Assembly (NCBI RefSeq): GCF_034424545.1
Contig: NZ_CP139971.1
Location: 2,170,001 to 2,234,000, forward strand
Origin: Trinickia caryophylli
GTDB lineage: Bacteria > Pseudomonadota > Gammaproteobacteria > Burkholderiales > Burkholderiaceae
Reading direction: 5' to 3'
Length of the DNA stretch: 64,000 bases
Part shown: one piece after another, positions 8,339-16,746 of the stretch
How the letters are laid out: every line of letters starts with the position of its first letter
Position numbering within the stretch: the first letter of the stretch is position 1
The notes under the pieces: model-generated
The model's database searches: none
What the model was told of the DNA's origin: nothing
What the model saw: only the letters and a program-made list of their open reading frames with translations
Made by a program: the position numbers and the translations under genes

Positions 8339-9934
8339 TCAAGCGAACCACACGAGCGCCACGCCGAGCAAGGCGCCGGTGACGGCACAGGCCCAGAGGA
8401 GCCGGCGCGTGCGCCGCTGCTCGTGTGCTATTTCGCGCAGCCGCCGTACCGTGTCCACGCCGATGCGGTGTTCCCGTGGGCTCTGCAGCCGGTTCACGAG
8501 CAACAACGGCAAACGCGGGACGACCGGTGCCAGGTGGGGGAGTTCGCGTGCGAGGTGCTTGAGCCATCCGCGGTGGTCCACGTTCTTGCGCGCGAGCCCG
8601 CCGAGCGATGCTTGCGCGATGCGCCATGTATCGAGCTCCGGCGCGAGCATGCGTGCGAGCGATTCCGCACGTTCCAGCGAGTGCCCGGCCAGTGCCAGCA
8701 CAGGGGGCACGGCGCCTTCGAAGGGCTTCACGGCTTCGACGAGGTGGCGCAGCAGGCCGCCGGCCCTGCGCTGCGTACTGGGTCGGGCGAAGTGCGGTTC
8801 GCTGCGCGTGCGCAGTTCGGCTTCGAGCCTCTCGGGGCGCGTGTCCGGAGCCACGTGACCGACCTCGTGGTGCATGCCCGCAAGGGTGCCGTAGTCCTGA
8901 CCGAAAAGTGCGGTCGCGCCATGGACGAAAAATTCGCGCTCGGGCTCAGTCAGGCTCGACATCAGCGAGCAGTCGGCCAGCACGATGCGGCCCAGCGTAT
9001 CGCGCCCGACGCTCACGCGCACGTGGCGCTCGCTCATGACGGTGTGGAAAAAGCCATGTTCGAACGCTTGTTCGACGGTGACTTCCAACAGGTTCACCGC
9101 GAGCCGTTCCAGATCGACGCCATGCCGGGCAAGATCTGGAAGGTCGCCGACGGGCAGCGTTTCGAGGCGTTCGGTGACGAGTGCGTAATCGGTGGAGTAT
9201 GCCCAGACGACGTCCGGCACGGCGATGCGGGCGTCGTCGGCGAAATGGCGCCCTGTCTGCGAGAGGTTGGCCGCTTCGGCGCGCAGGTCGAACCGGCGCA
9301 TGACCTCGCCCGAGAACGATTGGGCGAGTGCATGCAGCCGGAGCTCGCGAGCTGCCGGAAAGAGCCGCTCGAGCAGTGCGGCAAGCCAGCGCAGGACGGC
9401 CACGTCGTCTTCGATCCGCTCCACCTGCCCGCGCCGCAGGAGCTTGACCACCACCTCGCCGTGCCGCTTGTCCGGTGGCGGCTCGCGCAGCCGCGCGGCA
9501 TGCGCCTGCATGCCTATTCCGGTTTCGAGCGGCGTCCAGTCGATCCAGGCGAATACTTCGTCGAGCGGCCGCCCGAGGGCCGCCCGCAGCGCGGTCGGCA
9601 TTTCTTCGCCGGTGAGCGGCGTCGTAAGCGCCGTTTCGGTACGGCTGGCGAATTCGAGGGCGTCGTGCAACGTACGCATTCCCTCGCCGGACTGCGCGGC
9701 AACGCCTTCGGCAAATGCGCCGGCGAGCGCGTCGACAAGCCCGTCGGCAAGCGGGCCGAGCTGAGGCAAGGCGCGATGCAGCAGCCCACGCGCATTCGGC
9801 GAACGGTGAAGGCGCGTCACGAAAATGGCGATCCAATGGACTTTTCCGTCGGGCGGCGCGGCCTGCCAAAGCAGCCGCGCGCCGTACCGCAGCGCGCAGA
9901 AAAGCAGGAGCAAACGGCGAAGCGTAGTGCGCAT
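8339..9934 (-). CDS. UbiB/AarF-family protein with degenerate kinase active site
   Basis: A 531-residue homologue of UbiB (ABC1/ADCK atypical kinase fold, needed for ubiquinone synthesis). The N-terminal MRTTLRRLLLLFCALRYGA, GEVVVKLLRRG (Lys164), FDLRAEAANLSQ (Glu220) and VPDVVWAYSTDYALVTERL all align with UbiB. The catalytic loop, normally HADMHPGN, reads HTVMSERH (297-304); DFG reads DCS (321-323); and the KxGQ motif after LGP is replaced by a stretch without the lysine or glutamine. So the lysine and glutamate that hold ATP remain but the catalytic Asp and metal-binding Asn are gone. One hydrophobic helix remains at the C-terminus. The start follows UbiB homology; no clear ribosome site is seen. 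It is probably a second copy beside a normal ubiB elsewhere. Confidence 0.8.
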   Translation of the reverse strand: MRTTLRRLLLLFCALRYGARLLWQAAPPDGKVHWIAIFVTRLHRSPNARGLLHRALPQLGPLADGLVDALAGAFAEGVAAQSGEGMRTLHDALEFASRTETALTTPLTGEEMPTALRAALGRPLDEVFAWIDWTPLETGIGMQAHAARLREPPPDKRHGEVVVKLLRRGQVERIEDDVAVLRWLAALLERLFPAARELRLHALAQSFSGEVMRRFDLRAEAANLSQTGRHFADDARIAVPDVVWAYSTDYALVTERLETLPVGDLPDLARHGVDLERLAVNLLEVTVEQAFEHGFFHTVMSERHVRVSVGRDTLGRIVLADCSLMSSLTEPEREFFVHGATALFGQDYGTLAGMHHEVGHVAPDTRPERLEAELRTRSEPHFARPSTQRRAGGLLRHLVEAVKPFEGAVPPVLALAGHSLERAESLARMLAPELDTWRIAQASLGGLARKNVDHRGWLKHLARELPHLAPVVPRLPLLLVNRLQSPREHRIGVDTVRRLREIAHEQRRTRRLLWACAVTGALLGVALVWFA

Positions 9935-10216
9935 GAGAAATGCGTCAGACGATTGGGTTGGGACAAGCGTTCCGTTCCCCGAACAGTCGACGTTGGCCGG
10001 GGGCATCAGGATGCCACGGCTGCGCGGCACCGTGTCGCGCAGACGGCGAAGCCCGCCCGCCAAGGATATGCCGCAATGCACAACGAAAAATCGGAGGTCG
10101 ACCCTAAAGTCCATCCACGTCGTGCCGTAAATCGATTATCGAGCGGGCCGACCCCATACGCCGGCCGCTGGTTCTGACGGGTCGCACGCCGTCGTTGCCA
10201 TCAGAGAGAGTCGACG

Positions 10217-11251
10217 ATGTCGCATCGCATGTTTTTCAGCCGTCTTGCACCACAACGGATCGCAGTCGATCTCGGCACTGCCAACACCCTGATTTACATG
10301 GGCGGCAGGGGGATCGTACTCAATCAGCCGTCGGTCGTATGCTTCCAGAAAGGAATGCATGCCGGAAGCGGGCGTGTGGCGGCGGTCGGGGAAGAGGCGC
10401 GGCAATTGCTCGGGCGCTCGCCTGGCAACCTCGAGGCGATTCGACCCATGCGGCACGGCGTGATTGCCGATTTTTCCGCCGCCGAGCGCATGTTCCGCGA
10501 ATTCGTCGAAATGGCCCATTTGCGCTCGCTCTTCGGCCGTCGCGCCGAGTTCACGATCTGCGTGCCGTGTGCCGCCACCGAAGTCGAGCGCCGTGCGATC
10601 CGCGAGGCGGCGCTTGCGGCCGGCGCGGCCAAGGTCAATCTTATCGACGAGTCGCTGGCGGCGGCCGTCGGCGCGGGCCTGCCCGTCGGCGAGGCACGCG
10701 GCTCGATGGTCGTGGACATCGGCGGCGGGACTACCGAGGTGGCGGTCATCGCGCTCGGCGGCGTCGTCTATCAAGGGCTCGTGCGCGTAGGCGGCGATCA
10801 GTTCGATGCGGCCATCGTCAGCCATGTGCGTAACCTCTATGGAGTCGTGCTCGGCGACCAGACGGCCGAACATGTGAAAAAGACGATTGGGGCCGCCACG
10901 CTGAATATCGCGGACGAGCGCATGCGCGTGGTGGGACGCAGCCTGACCGACGGGTTGCCGCGCACGATCGAGCTCTCGAATCACGACGTGGCCGATGCAC
11001 TCAGTGCGCCGCTGCGCACCGTCATTTCGGCCATCAAGGGCGCGCTCGAGGCCGCACCGCCGGAACTCGTCACCGATATTGCCGAAAGCGGCATCGTGCT
11101 CACGGGGGGCGGCGCGCTGCTCGCTCATCTCGACGCGCGTCTGCGCGAAGAAACGGGGCTTGCGGTGCGCGTCGCGAACGAGCCGCTCACCTGCGCGGTG
11201 CGCGGGGCGAGCGCGGCCGCCGGCTGCGTCGACGCCGCCGCCTTCAGCTGA
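10217..11251 (+). CDS. MreB-family actin-like protein (paralogue)
   Basis: A 344-residue bacterial actin of the MreB family, which forms filaments under the inner membrane and guides wall elongation. Phosphate-1 motif DLGTANTLIY, phosphate-2 motif DIGGGTTEV and adenosine motif LTGGGALL are intact. In the catalytic region the usual IEEP reads IDES, so the catalytic glutamate and the Thr of GGGTTE are retained. The N-terminus (MSHRMFFSRL) is amphipathic, as needed for membrane binding. It is not accompanied by mreC, mreD, pbp2 or rodA, so it is likely an extra copy outside the mre operon. Divergent from the UbiB-like gene; GAGAGAG precedes the start. Confidence 0.9.
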   Translation: MSHRMFFSRLAPQRIAVDLGTANTLIYMGGRGIVLNQPSVVCFQKGMHAGSGRVAAVGEEARQLLGRSPGNLEAIRPMRHGVIADFSAAERMFREFVEMAHLRSLFGRRAEFTICVPCAATEVERRAIREAALAAGAAKVNLIDESLAAAVGAGLPVGEARGSMVVDIGGGTTEVAVIALGGVVYQGLVRVGGDQFDAAIVSHVRNLYGVVLGDQTAEHVKKTIGAATLNIADERMRVVGRSLTDGLPRTIELSNHDVADALSAPLRTVISAIKGALEAAPPELVTDIAESGIVLTGGGALLAHLDARLREETGLAVRVANEPLTCAVRGASAAAGCVDAAAFS

Positions 11252-11365
11252 GGCGAAAGGCGCGTGGCGCCGCGTTTCGCCCAGGTGGGGGGCGGAGCGC
11301 GGCCGATTAACGAGAGTGTTACCATCGCCGCTTTCGGATCGGCGTTTGCCCTGCACATCCCCACC

Positions 11366-12235
11366 ATGGCGAAGATCAGCCAGCTCAACGTTTATCCCAT
11401 CAAATCCTGCGCCGGTATTGCGCTCGATTCGGCGCATTTGACCGCGCACGGGCTCGAGCACGATCGCGACTGGATGCTCGTCGATCCCGAAGGGCGCTTT
11501 CTTACGCAACGGACGCTGCCGCGCCTTGCACTCGTCACGCCTGAATTGAAGGGTGGCGAACTGATCGTACGCGCCCCGGGCGCCGCGCCGCTGCATACGC
11601 CGATCGACCCGGCCGAACTCCGGCAGGCGCCGCGCCGGGAGGTAACGGTCTGGCGCAGCCAGCTCCCGGCACTCGATGCCGGCGATGCGGCGGCATCCTG
11701 GTTTTCGTCGTTCCTCGGCACGCCCGCGCGGCTCGTGCGCTTCGATCCCGAAGCCGAGCGGATCGCGAGCCGCGACTGGACCGGCGAGATCGTCGCGCCG
11801 GTGCGGTTCGCCGATGGTTTCCCGCTGCTCGTGATCGGCGAGGCTTCGCTCGAGGCGCTCAATGCGCGGCTCGTGGCGAAAGGCGTGGACGCCATCCCGA
11901 TGAACCGGTTCAGGCCGAACCTCGTGCTGAGCGGCACGGACGCCTACGAAGAGGATTACTTCGAGAGTCTGCGCACGAGCGGGCCCGGCGGTGCGGCCGA
12001 ACTGCGATTCGTCAAGCCCTGCACGCGCTGCCCGATGCCCACGATCGACCAGCTCACCGGGGCACCCGATCCGCGCTGGCCGAACGAGCCCACCGATACG
12101 CTGCTCGGCTATCGCGGCAACAGCCGCATGAACGGCGCCGTGACGTTCGGCGAAAATGCGATCGTCATCGAGGGGGCGGGGGCCACGCTGACGATCGGAG
12201 ACGCTGCCGATGTCGAACTGCGCTTCGAAGACTGA
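11366..12235 (+). CDS. MOSC domain protein (YcbX/mARC-like)
   Basis: A 289-residue protein with an N-terminal MOSC beta-barrel domain (KISQLNVYPIKSCAGIAL, typical of the family) and a C-terminal MOSC domain. The motif FVKPCTRCPMPTID carries the cysteine that binds the molybdenum cofactor in YcbX and mARC. Relatives reduce N-hydroxylated compounds such as N-hydroxylaminopurine, using a ferredoxin-like partner or domain; here there is no C-terminal ferredoxin domain, so a separate electron donor would be needed. Start chosen by alignment of the family N-terminus; a longer in-frame start at 11264 gives unrelated sequence. The stop overlaps or lies next to the alpha/beta hydrolase gene, suggesting co-transcription. 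Confidence 0.9.
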   Translation: MAKISQLNVYPIKSCAGIALDSAHLTAHGLEHDRDWMLVDPEGRFLTQRTLPRLALVTPELKGGELIVRAPGAAPLHTPIDPAELRQAPRREVTVWRSQLPALDAGDAAASWFSSFLGTPARLVRFDPEAERIASRDWTGEIVAPVRFADGFPLLVIGEASLEALNARLVAKGVDAIPMNRFRPNLVLSGTDAYEEDYFESLRTSGPGGAAELRFVKPCTRCPMPTIDQLTGAPDPRWPNEPTDTLLGYRGNSRMNGAVTFGENAIVIEGAGATLTIGDAADVELRFED

Positions 12236-12245
12236 TTCCTTTCCA

Positions 12246-13133
12246 ATGCTGATGTCAACCCGTCATCGATCGCTTGAGACCGCCACGGCGGCGGATGCGC
12301 GTTTCGCCGAACTTTCCGGTGGATTGCGCATGGCTTACGTCGAGCGCGGCGAGGGCCCGCTTCTTTTATTCGTGCATGGCTCGCTTTGCGACTATCGATA
12401 TTGGCAGCCGCAGGTCGATGCGCTGTCGTCGCGCTACCGCTGTATTGCCGTGAGCCTCACCCACTACTGGCCGCTCGCGGATCTGCCGGGGACGCTCCCT
12501 TTCAGCTGGAGCCGGCATGCGGACGAGCTCGCCGAATTCGTGGAGCAGCTCGGCGTGGGGCCGGTGCATGTAATCGGGCACTCGCGGGGCGGCTGTGTGG
12601 CGTTTCATTTCGGCTTGCGGCACGGCCGCCACGTACGCACACTGACCCTCGCCGACCCCGGCGGTCCCTTGCAGATACCGGGGCAGCCATTGGCCCCCGT
12701 GCCGGAGACGGTCAATGCGCTGCGCGCGCATGCGGCGATGCTCGTTGAGTCGGGCGAAATCGAAGCGGGGATCGAACTCTTTGTCGATTCGGTGAGCCGC
12801 GTCGGTTCCTGGGCGAAAAGCACGGCCGGCTTCCGCAGGATGGCGCTCGACAATGCGCAGACGCTGCCGCGCCAGTTCGCCGATCCGCTGCCGGCCTACA
12901 CGTTCGAGGCGGCGTCGCGGTTGCAATTTCCGACGCTTCTGATCGACGGCGAGAAGAGTCCCGAACTTTTCCGGCGCAACGTGGCCGTACTCGACGAATG
13001 GATACCGCAAGCGCAGCGGCAAACCATTAGAGGTGCGTCGCACGGCATGAATCTCGCCCATCCGGCCGCGTTCAATCGGCATCTGGACGAGTTCATACGC
13101 GCGACATCGGCACACGTGCACGATCACGGGTGA
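12246..13133 (+). CDS. Alpha/beta hydrolase
   Basis: About 295 residues with the alpha/beta-hydrolase fold. The oxyanion segment LLLFVHGSLCDYRYW, the nucleophile elbow GHSRGG, an Asp in LLIDGEKSPE and the catalytic His in RGASHGMNLAHP form a complete centre. The substrate cannot be predicted; the overall pattern is that of small esterases or epoxide-hydrolase-like enzymes. It follows the MOSC gene directly. The start is uncertain: ATG 12246 or 12252 lack a ribosome site, whereas ATG 12210, which overlaps the MOSC gene by 26 nt, has GGAG about 10 nt upstream and would add 12 residues. Confidence 0.88.
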   Translation: MLMSTRHRSLETATAADARFAELSGGLRMAYVERGEGPLLLFVHGSLCDYRYWQPQVDALSSRYRCIAVSLTHYWPLADLPGTLPFSWSRHADELAEFVEQLGVGPVHVIGHSRGGCVAFHFGLRHGRHVRTLTLADPGGPLQIPGQPLAPVPETVNALRAHAAMLVESGEIEAGIELFVDSVSRVGSWAKSTAGFRRMALDNAQTLPRQFADPLPAYTFEAASRLQFPTLLIDGEKSPELFRRNVAVLDEWIPQAQRQTIRGASHGMNLAHPAAFNRHLDEFIRATSAHVHDHG

Positions 13134-13252
13134 GCTGAGCCGCGGGCATTCGGCTTGCGGCACGGGCCGATCGGGGCAGGCGACGCAGGTTGGGTTTTTT
13201 CTTCGCCGATCGCTTTCTACAATCGAGAAAAGCCGACATCAGGAGCGAAACG

Positions 13253-15559
13253 ATGCTGGATACCGACGCACTGGGTGGACCGACACGGGCAGACGATTCG
13301 GGCGACACGGGCGAACGCCAGCCCGACGGCGCCTTCATTGCCCCCGAACACCCCTATATCGCGCGAACGAGCCAATACGTGCTCAAATCGGGCGATACGT
13401 TCGTCGTCAACGATCCGTTGGGCGATATCAACGGCCTCGACGACGGCCTCTTCGTCAACGACACGCGCACGTTGTCCCAACTGCGGTTGACCTTCGGCGG
13501 GCGGGCGCCGTCTCTGCTTTCCGGCAACGTCAGCCAGGACAATGCAGCCTTCACCGCGCACCTCACGAATCGTCCCTTGCCGCCCATCGGCGGCGAAGGT
13601 ACGCGCGAAGGCGTCATTCACGTGGAGCGGATGCGCGTTCTTTCGGGTACGGTGCTGCACGAGGCCATCACGCTCACGAACTACGGTTCGGCCGATGCGC
13701 GTGTGCCGCTTTCCATCTCGTTCGCCTGCGACTTCAAGGACATGTTCGAAGTGCGCGGCCTGAGCCGCCCGAAGCGCGGCACAGCCGATACACCGCGCGT
13801 GGGCAGAACCGACGTGCGCTTGCGCTATATCGGCCTTGATCGTGTCGAGCGCGATGTGCGTATTGCGTTCTCGCCGGCACCCGATCAACTCGCGGCCGAT
13901 CGGGCCGATTATTCGGTCGAGCTGCCTGCGCAGGCCTGCGTGTCCATTTACCTGTCGGTCGCCGTCGAAACGCGGTCGCTCGGGCCTGCGTCCGCGGGCG
14001 CTCCGGAAGAGGCGCCGGGCGCGCAGGTGGCGCAACCGCCGCATAGCACGAACCCCGCACATCTGACGCAGATCGATGCCGTGCGTCCGAGCGTCGGCCG
14101 GGCCGCGGTGCGCTCCGCACTCGCGAGCGCGCACTTGTCGATGCGCGAGCGCCGTCGAGCGACGGCGCGCATCCGCACGAGCAACCCGCTTTTCAACGCC
14201 TGGCTCGAACGTTCGTTTGCGGACCTCGGCCTCTTGACGACCGATTTGCCGAGCGGCCCTTATCCCTACGCCGGCATTCCGTGGTTTTCGACGCCGTTCG
14301 GGCGCGATGCGGTCGTGACCTCGCTGCAGACGCTCTGGCTGCAGCCCTGGCTTGCGCGCGGCGTACTGCGTTTTCTTGCGGAGCATCAGGCGCGCGAGGA
14401 TTCCGCCTTTCACGACGCATCGACGGGCAAGATCATGCACGAGATGCGCAAGAGCGAAATGGCAGGCACAGGGGAGGTGCCGTTCGCGCTTTACTACGGC
14501 GGGGTGGACACGACGCCGCTATTCATCGTGCTGGCAGGGGCCTACTTCGAGCGGACCGGCGACAGCGCATTGATCGACGATCTCTGGCCCGCGCTCGAGC
14601 GCGCGGCGCAGTGGGTCGCGGGCGTATGCGACAAGAACCCGAACGGGCTCGTCGATTATCAATGTGCGTCGGATCGCGGCCTTGCGAATCAGGGCTGGAA
14701 AGACAGCCATGACTCCGTTTTCCATGCGGATGGGCGTATGCCCGATGGGCCGATCGCACTCGTCGAAGTCCAGGCCTATGCCTGCGCCGCTTTCGACGCG
14801 ATGGCGCGCTTCGCGGCGAACCGAGGCCGGGCCGAGGATGCCGCACGGTATGCGACGCGTGCCGCGCGGCTGCGCGAACGGGTCGAGGCGCTCTTCTGGA
14901 TGGCCGACGAGGGCTTTTACGGCATCGCGCTCGATGGCCATGGCGATCTGTGCCGCGTGCTCGCATCGAACGCAGGGCATCTGCTCGCATTCGGCTTGCC
15001 CGAACGGCACCGCGGGGAAACGGTTGCGCGCAAGCTCGAATCGACGCTCTTTCATACGGGTTGGGGGGTGCGCACGCTCGCGGCCGACCAGGCGCGCTTC
15101 AATCCAATGTCGTATCACAACGGCTCGGTATGGCCGCACGACAATGCGCTTTGCGCGCGCGGGCTCGCGCGCTACGGCGGCAAGCCCGCGGCGGTGCGCC
15201 TGCTGCAGGCGCTCTTCGAGGCGGCGGTCAACTTCGATATGCGTTTGCCCGAACTTTTCTGCGGCTTCATGCGGCGTCGCGGCGAGCCGCCGACGGCCTA
15301 TCCCGTGGCTTGCCTGCCGCAGGCGTGGGCCGCGGGCGCACCGTTCATGATGCTCGAGGCCTGCCTCGGCATGACCATTGATGCTACGCGCGAGGAGGTG
15401 TTGATCGAGCAGCCGGCGCTGCCGGAAGGTATCGACTGGCTCGAAGTGAACAATCTGCGCGTAGGCCGGAAGACAGTGTCGATTCTGTTCAGCCGCGTGG
15501 GCGGGAAGATCGTTGCCTCGGCGGATCGGTCCGACGTGCGCGTTGCCGCGTTGCTTTGA
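13253..15559 (+). CDS. Amylo-alpha-1,6-glucosidase (glycogen debranching-like) family protein
   Basis: A 768-residue cytoplasmic protein. Residues about 30-270 form the N-terminal debranching-type beta domain (YVLKSGDTFVVNDPLGDING), and about 320-760 form the (alpha/alpha)6 glucosidase domain with YAGIPWFSTPFGRDAVVTSL, EMRKSEMA, GWKDSHDSVFHADG and WPHDNALCARGL, which contain the acidic residues expected of a GH-type active site. Family members split alpha-1,6 branches of glycogen or act on related glucans. AGGAG lies 8 nt before the chosen ATG. No other glycogen genes lie nearby, so the in vivo substrate is unsure. Convergent with the DUF2891 gene, with 24 bp between stops. Confidence 0.9.
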   Translation: MLDTDALGGPTRADDSGDTGERQPDGAFIAPEHPYIARTSQYVLKSGDTFVVNDPLGDINGLDDGLFVNDTRTLSQLRLTFGGRAPSLLSGNVSQDNAAFTAHLTNRPLPPIGGEGTREGVIHVERMRVLSGTVLHEAITLTNYGSADARVPLSISFACDFKDMFEVRGLSRPKRGTADTPRVGRTDVRLRYIGLDRVERDVRIAFSPAPDQLAADRADYSVELPAQACVSIYLSVAVETRSLGPASAGAPEEAPGAQVAQPPHSTNPAHLTQIDAVRPSVGRAAVRSALASAHLSMRERRRATARIRTSNPLFNAWLERSFADLGLLTTDLPSGPYPYAGIPWFSTPFGRDAVVTSLQTLWLQPWLARGVLRFLAEHQAREDSAFHDASTGKIMHEMRKSEMAGTGEVPFALYYGGVDTTPLFIVLAGAYFERTGDSALIDDLWPALERAAQWVAGVCDKNPNGLVDYQCASDRGLANQGWKDSHDSVFHADGRMPDGPIALVEVQAYACAAFDAMARFAANRGRAEDAARYATRAARLRERVEALFWMADEGFYGIALDGHGDLCRVLASNAGHLLAFGLPERHRGETVARKLESTLFHTGWGVRTLAADQARFNPMSYHNGSVWPHDNALCARGLARYGGKPAAVRLLQALFEAAVNFDMRLPELFCGFMRRRGEPPTAYPVACLPQAWAAGAPFMMLEACLGMTIDATREEVLIEQPALPEGIDWLEVNNLRVGRKTVSILFSRVGGKIVASADRSDVRVAALL

Positions 15560-15583
15560 CCCCGGGGCGGCAGGCCGATCGGG

Positions 15584-16594
15584 CTACGCCTCGAGCGCGA
15601 GCAGCGCAAACGTGGCGAGCCAGTGCTCGCCCATATAGTCCCCGGCAACGTGCGGCAGCGCGGCTAGCAGGTGAGCTTCGGCACTCCTTTCGAGGACGGC
15701 ACGGCGTGGATCGCCGGTCGGCAGCGCCTTGGCCAGTGTGCGCTGGCACCACGCCCGGCTCAGATTGAGCCCGTCGAGATGCGCGATCTTCCCGTCGCTG
15801 CGGTCGGTCACGGTCACCGGTGCAAAGAGCGTGGCGGGCTCGCCCAACGCGAGCCGCGGGAAGAAGCGATCGAACCATTCGGCAAAATCCCCGGGTGCGG
15901 AAACCCGCCGCATTAATTCGGCTTCCATCAGCGACGGCGACAGAAACTCGTCGCCGCCCGGTTCCCAGGCCTGGCAATCCGAATCGCCGAAGTGCCAGCG
16001 CCGGGCCGTCTCTTCTATCAGCGCGGCGAGTTCCGTATGCCCCGTCGTTCGCGCGAACTCGAGCGCGAGCGAAAGGGCAAATGCGGTATTGAAATGCGTG
16101 CCGACGCGCAACGGGTAAGTGGCCTTCGGCAGAAACTCCATGAAGCGTTCGACGATCAACTCGGCCAGCGGCGCGAGCACGGCTGACCAGCGCGCCGGAT
16201 CGCGGCCCGGCATTGCATGCAACTGGCCCGCGAGCGCCAGCAGCCAAGCCCAGCCATAAGGCCGTTCGAAGCCACGGTTGTGAGGCAGCCTCAGATAGGC
16301 GATCTCCTTGGCCACGTTCGGCGCGGTGAAATGCGTGTCGACCGTGGCGGCGATCGTCGGTGCCTCCGGCAGGTCCGGATAGAGGCCGGCAAGCCGCAAT
16401 ACGAGCCAATAGCCGTGGACGCAAGAGTGCCAGTCGTAGCTGCCATAGAAGATCGGGTGCAGCGCGCGGGGCGGGCGTACGTCCTCGGGGCCGGCAAGCG
16501 CGTGCGTCAGCTTGTTCGGATATTCGCGCGTGAGATGCGAAAGCGCGAGCGCGGCGAATTTCGAGGCGATGGCCGGTGTCAATCGTGTCGACAT
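15584..16594 (-). CDS. DUF2891 family protein
   Basis: A 336-residue protein matching DUF2891, a family of unknown function. The family-type motif PRALHPIFYGSYDWHSCVHG lies near residue 45-65, and the protein is rich in Trp and His with a repeated helical-hairpin look (LPHNRGFERPYGWAWLLALA, WEPGGDEFLSPSLMEAELM), consistent with an (alpha/alpha) toroid as in glycan-active enzymes; that last point is inference. No signal peptide. The start MSTRLTP is supported by homology, while the frame extends upstream without similarity. It converges with the debranching-like gene, an arrangement compatible with a role in sugar metabolism but not proof of it. Confidence 0.87.
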   Translation of the reverse strand: MSTRLTPAIASKFAALALSHLTREYPNKLTHALAGPEDVRPPRALHPIFYGSYDWHSCVHGYWLVLRLAGLYPDLPEAPTIAATVDTHFTAPNVAKEIAYLRLPHNRGFERPYGWAWLLALAGQLHAMPGRDPARWSAVLAPLAELIVERFMEFLPKATYPLRVGTHFNTAFALSLALEFARTTGHTELAALIEETARRWHFGDSDCQAWEPGGDEFLSPSLMEAELMRRVSAPGDFAEWFDRFFPRLALGEPATLFAPVTVTDRSDGKIAHLDGLNLSRAWCQRTLAKALPTGDPRRAVLERSAEAHLLAALPHVAGDYMGEHWLATFALLALEA

Positions 16595-16746
16595 GAGCGT
16601 TTCGGGCAGGCGTTGAACTCCGCTCACGATATATGCGCACGGGTCGCACCACAAGAACCCCCTGGCTTGCCCCTTGCTCAATGCGCCCCGGCGGGCTAGC
16701 GATGCGCGCAAACGGTTCCTGGGAACGAGCGAGTCCTTGCCCCCGA

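Noticed and set aside
8273..10177. A 634-residue plus-strand frame opposite the UbiB-like gene
   Set aside because: Low-complexity antisense composition without motifs; the minus frame shows clear UbiB similarity.
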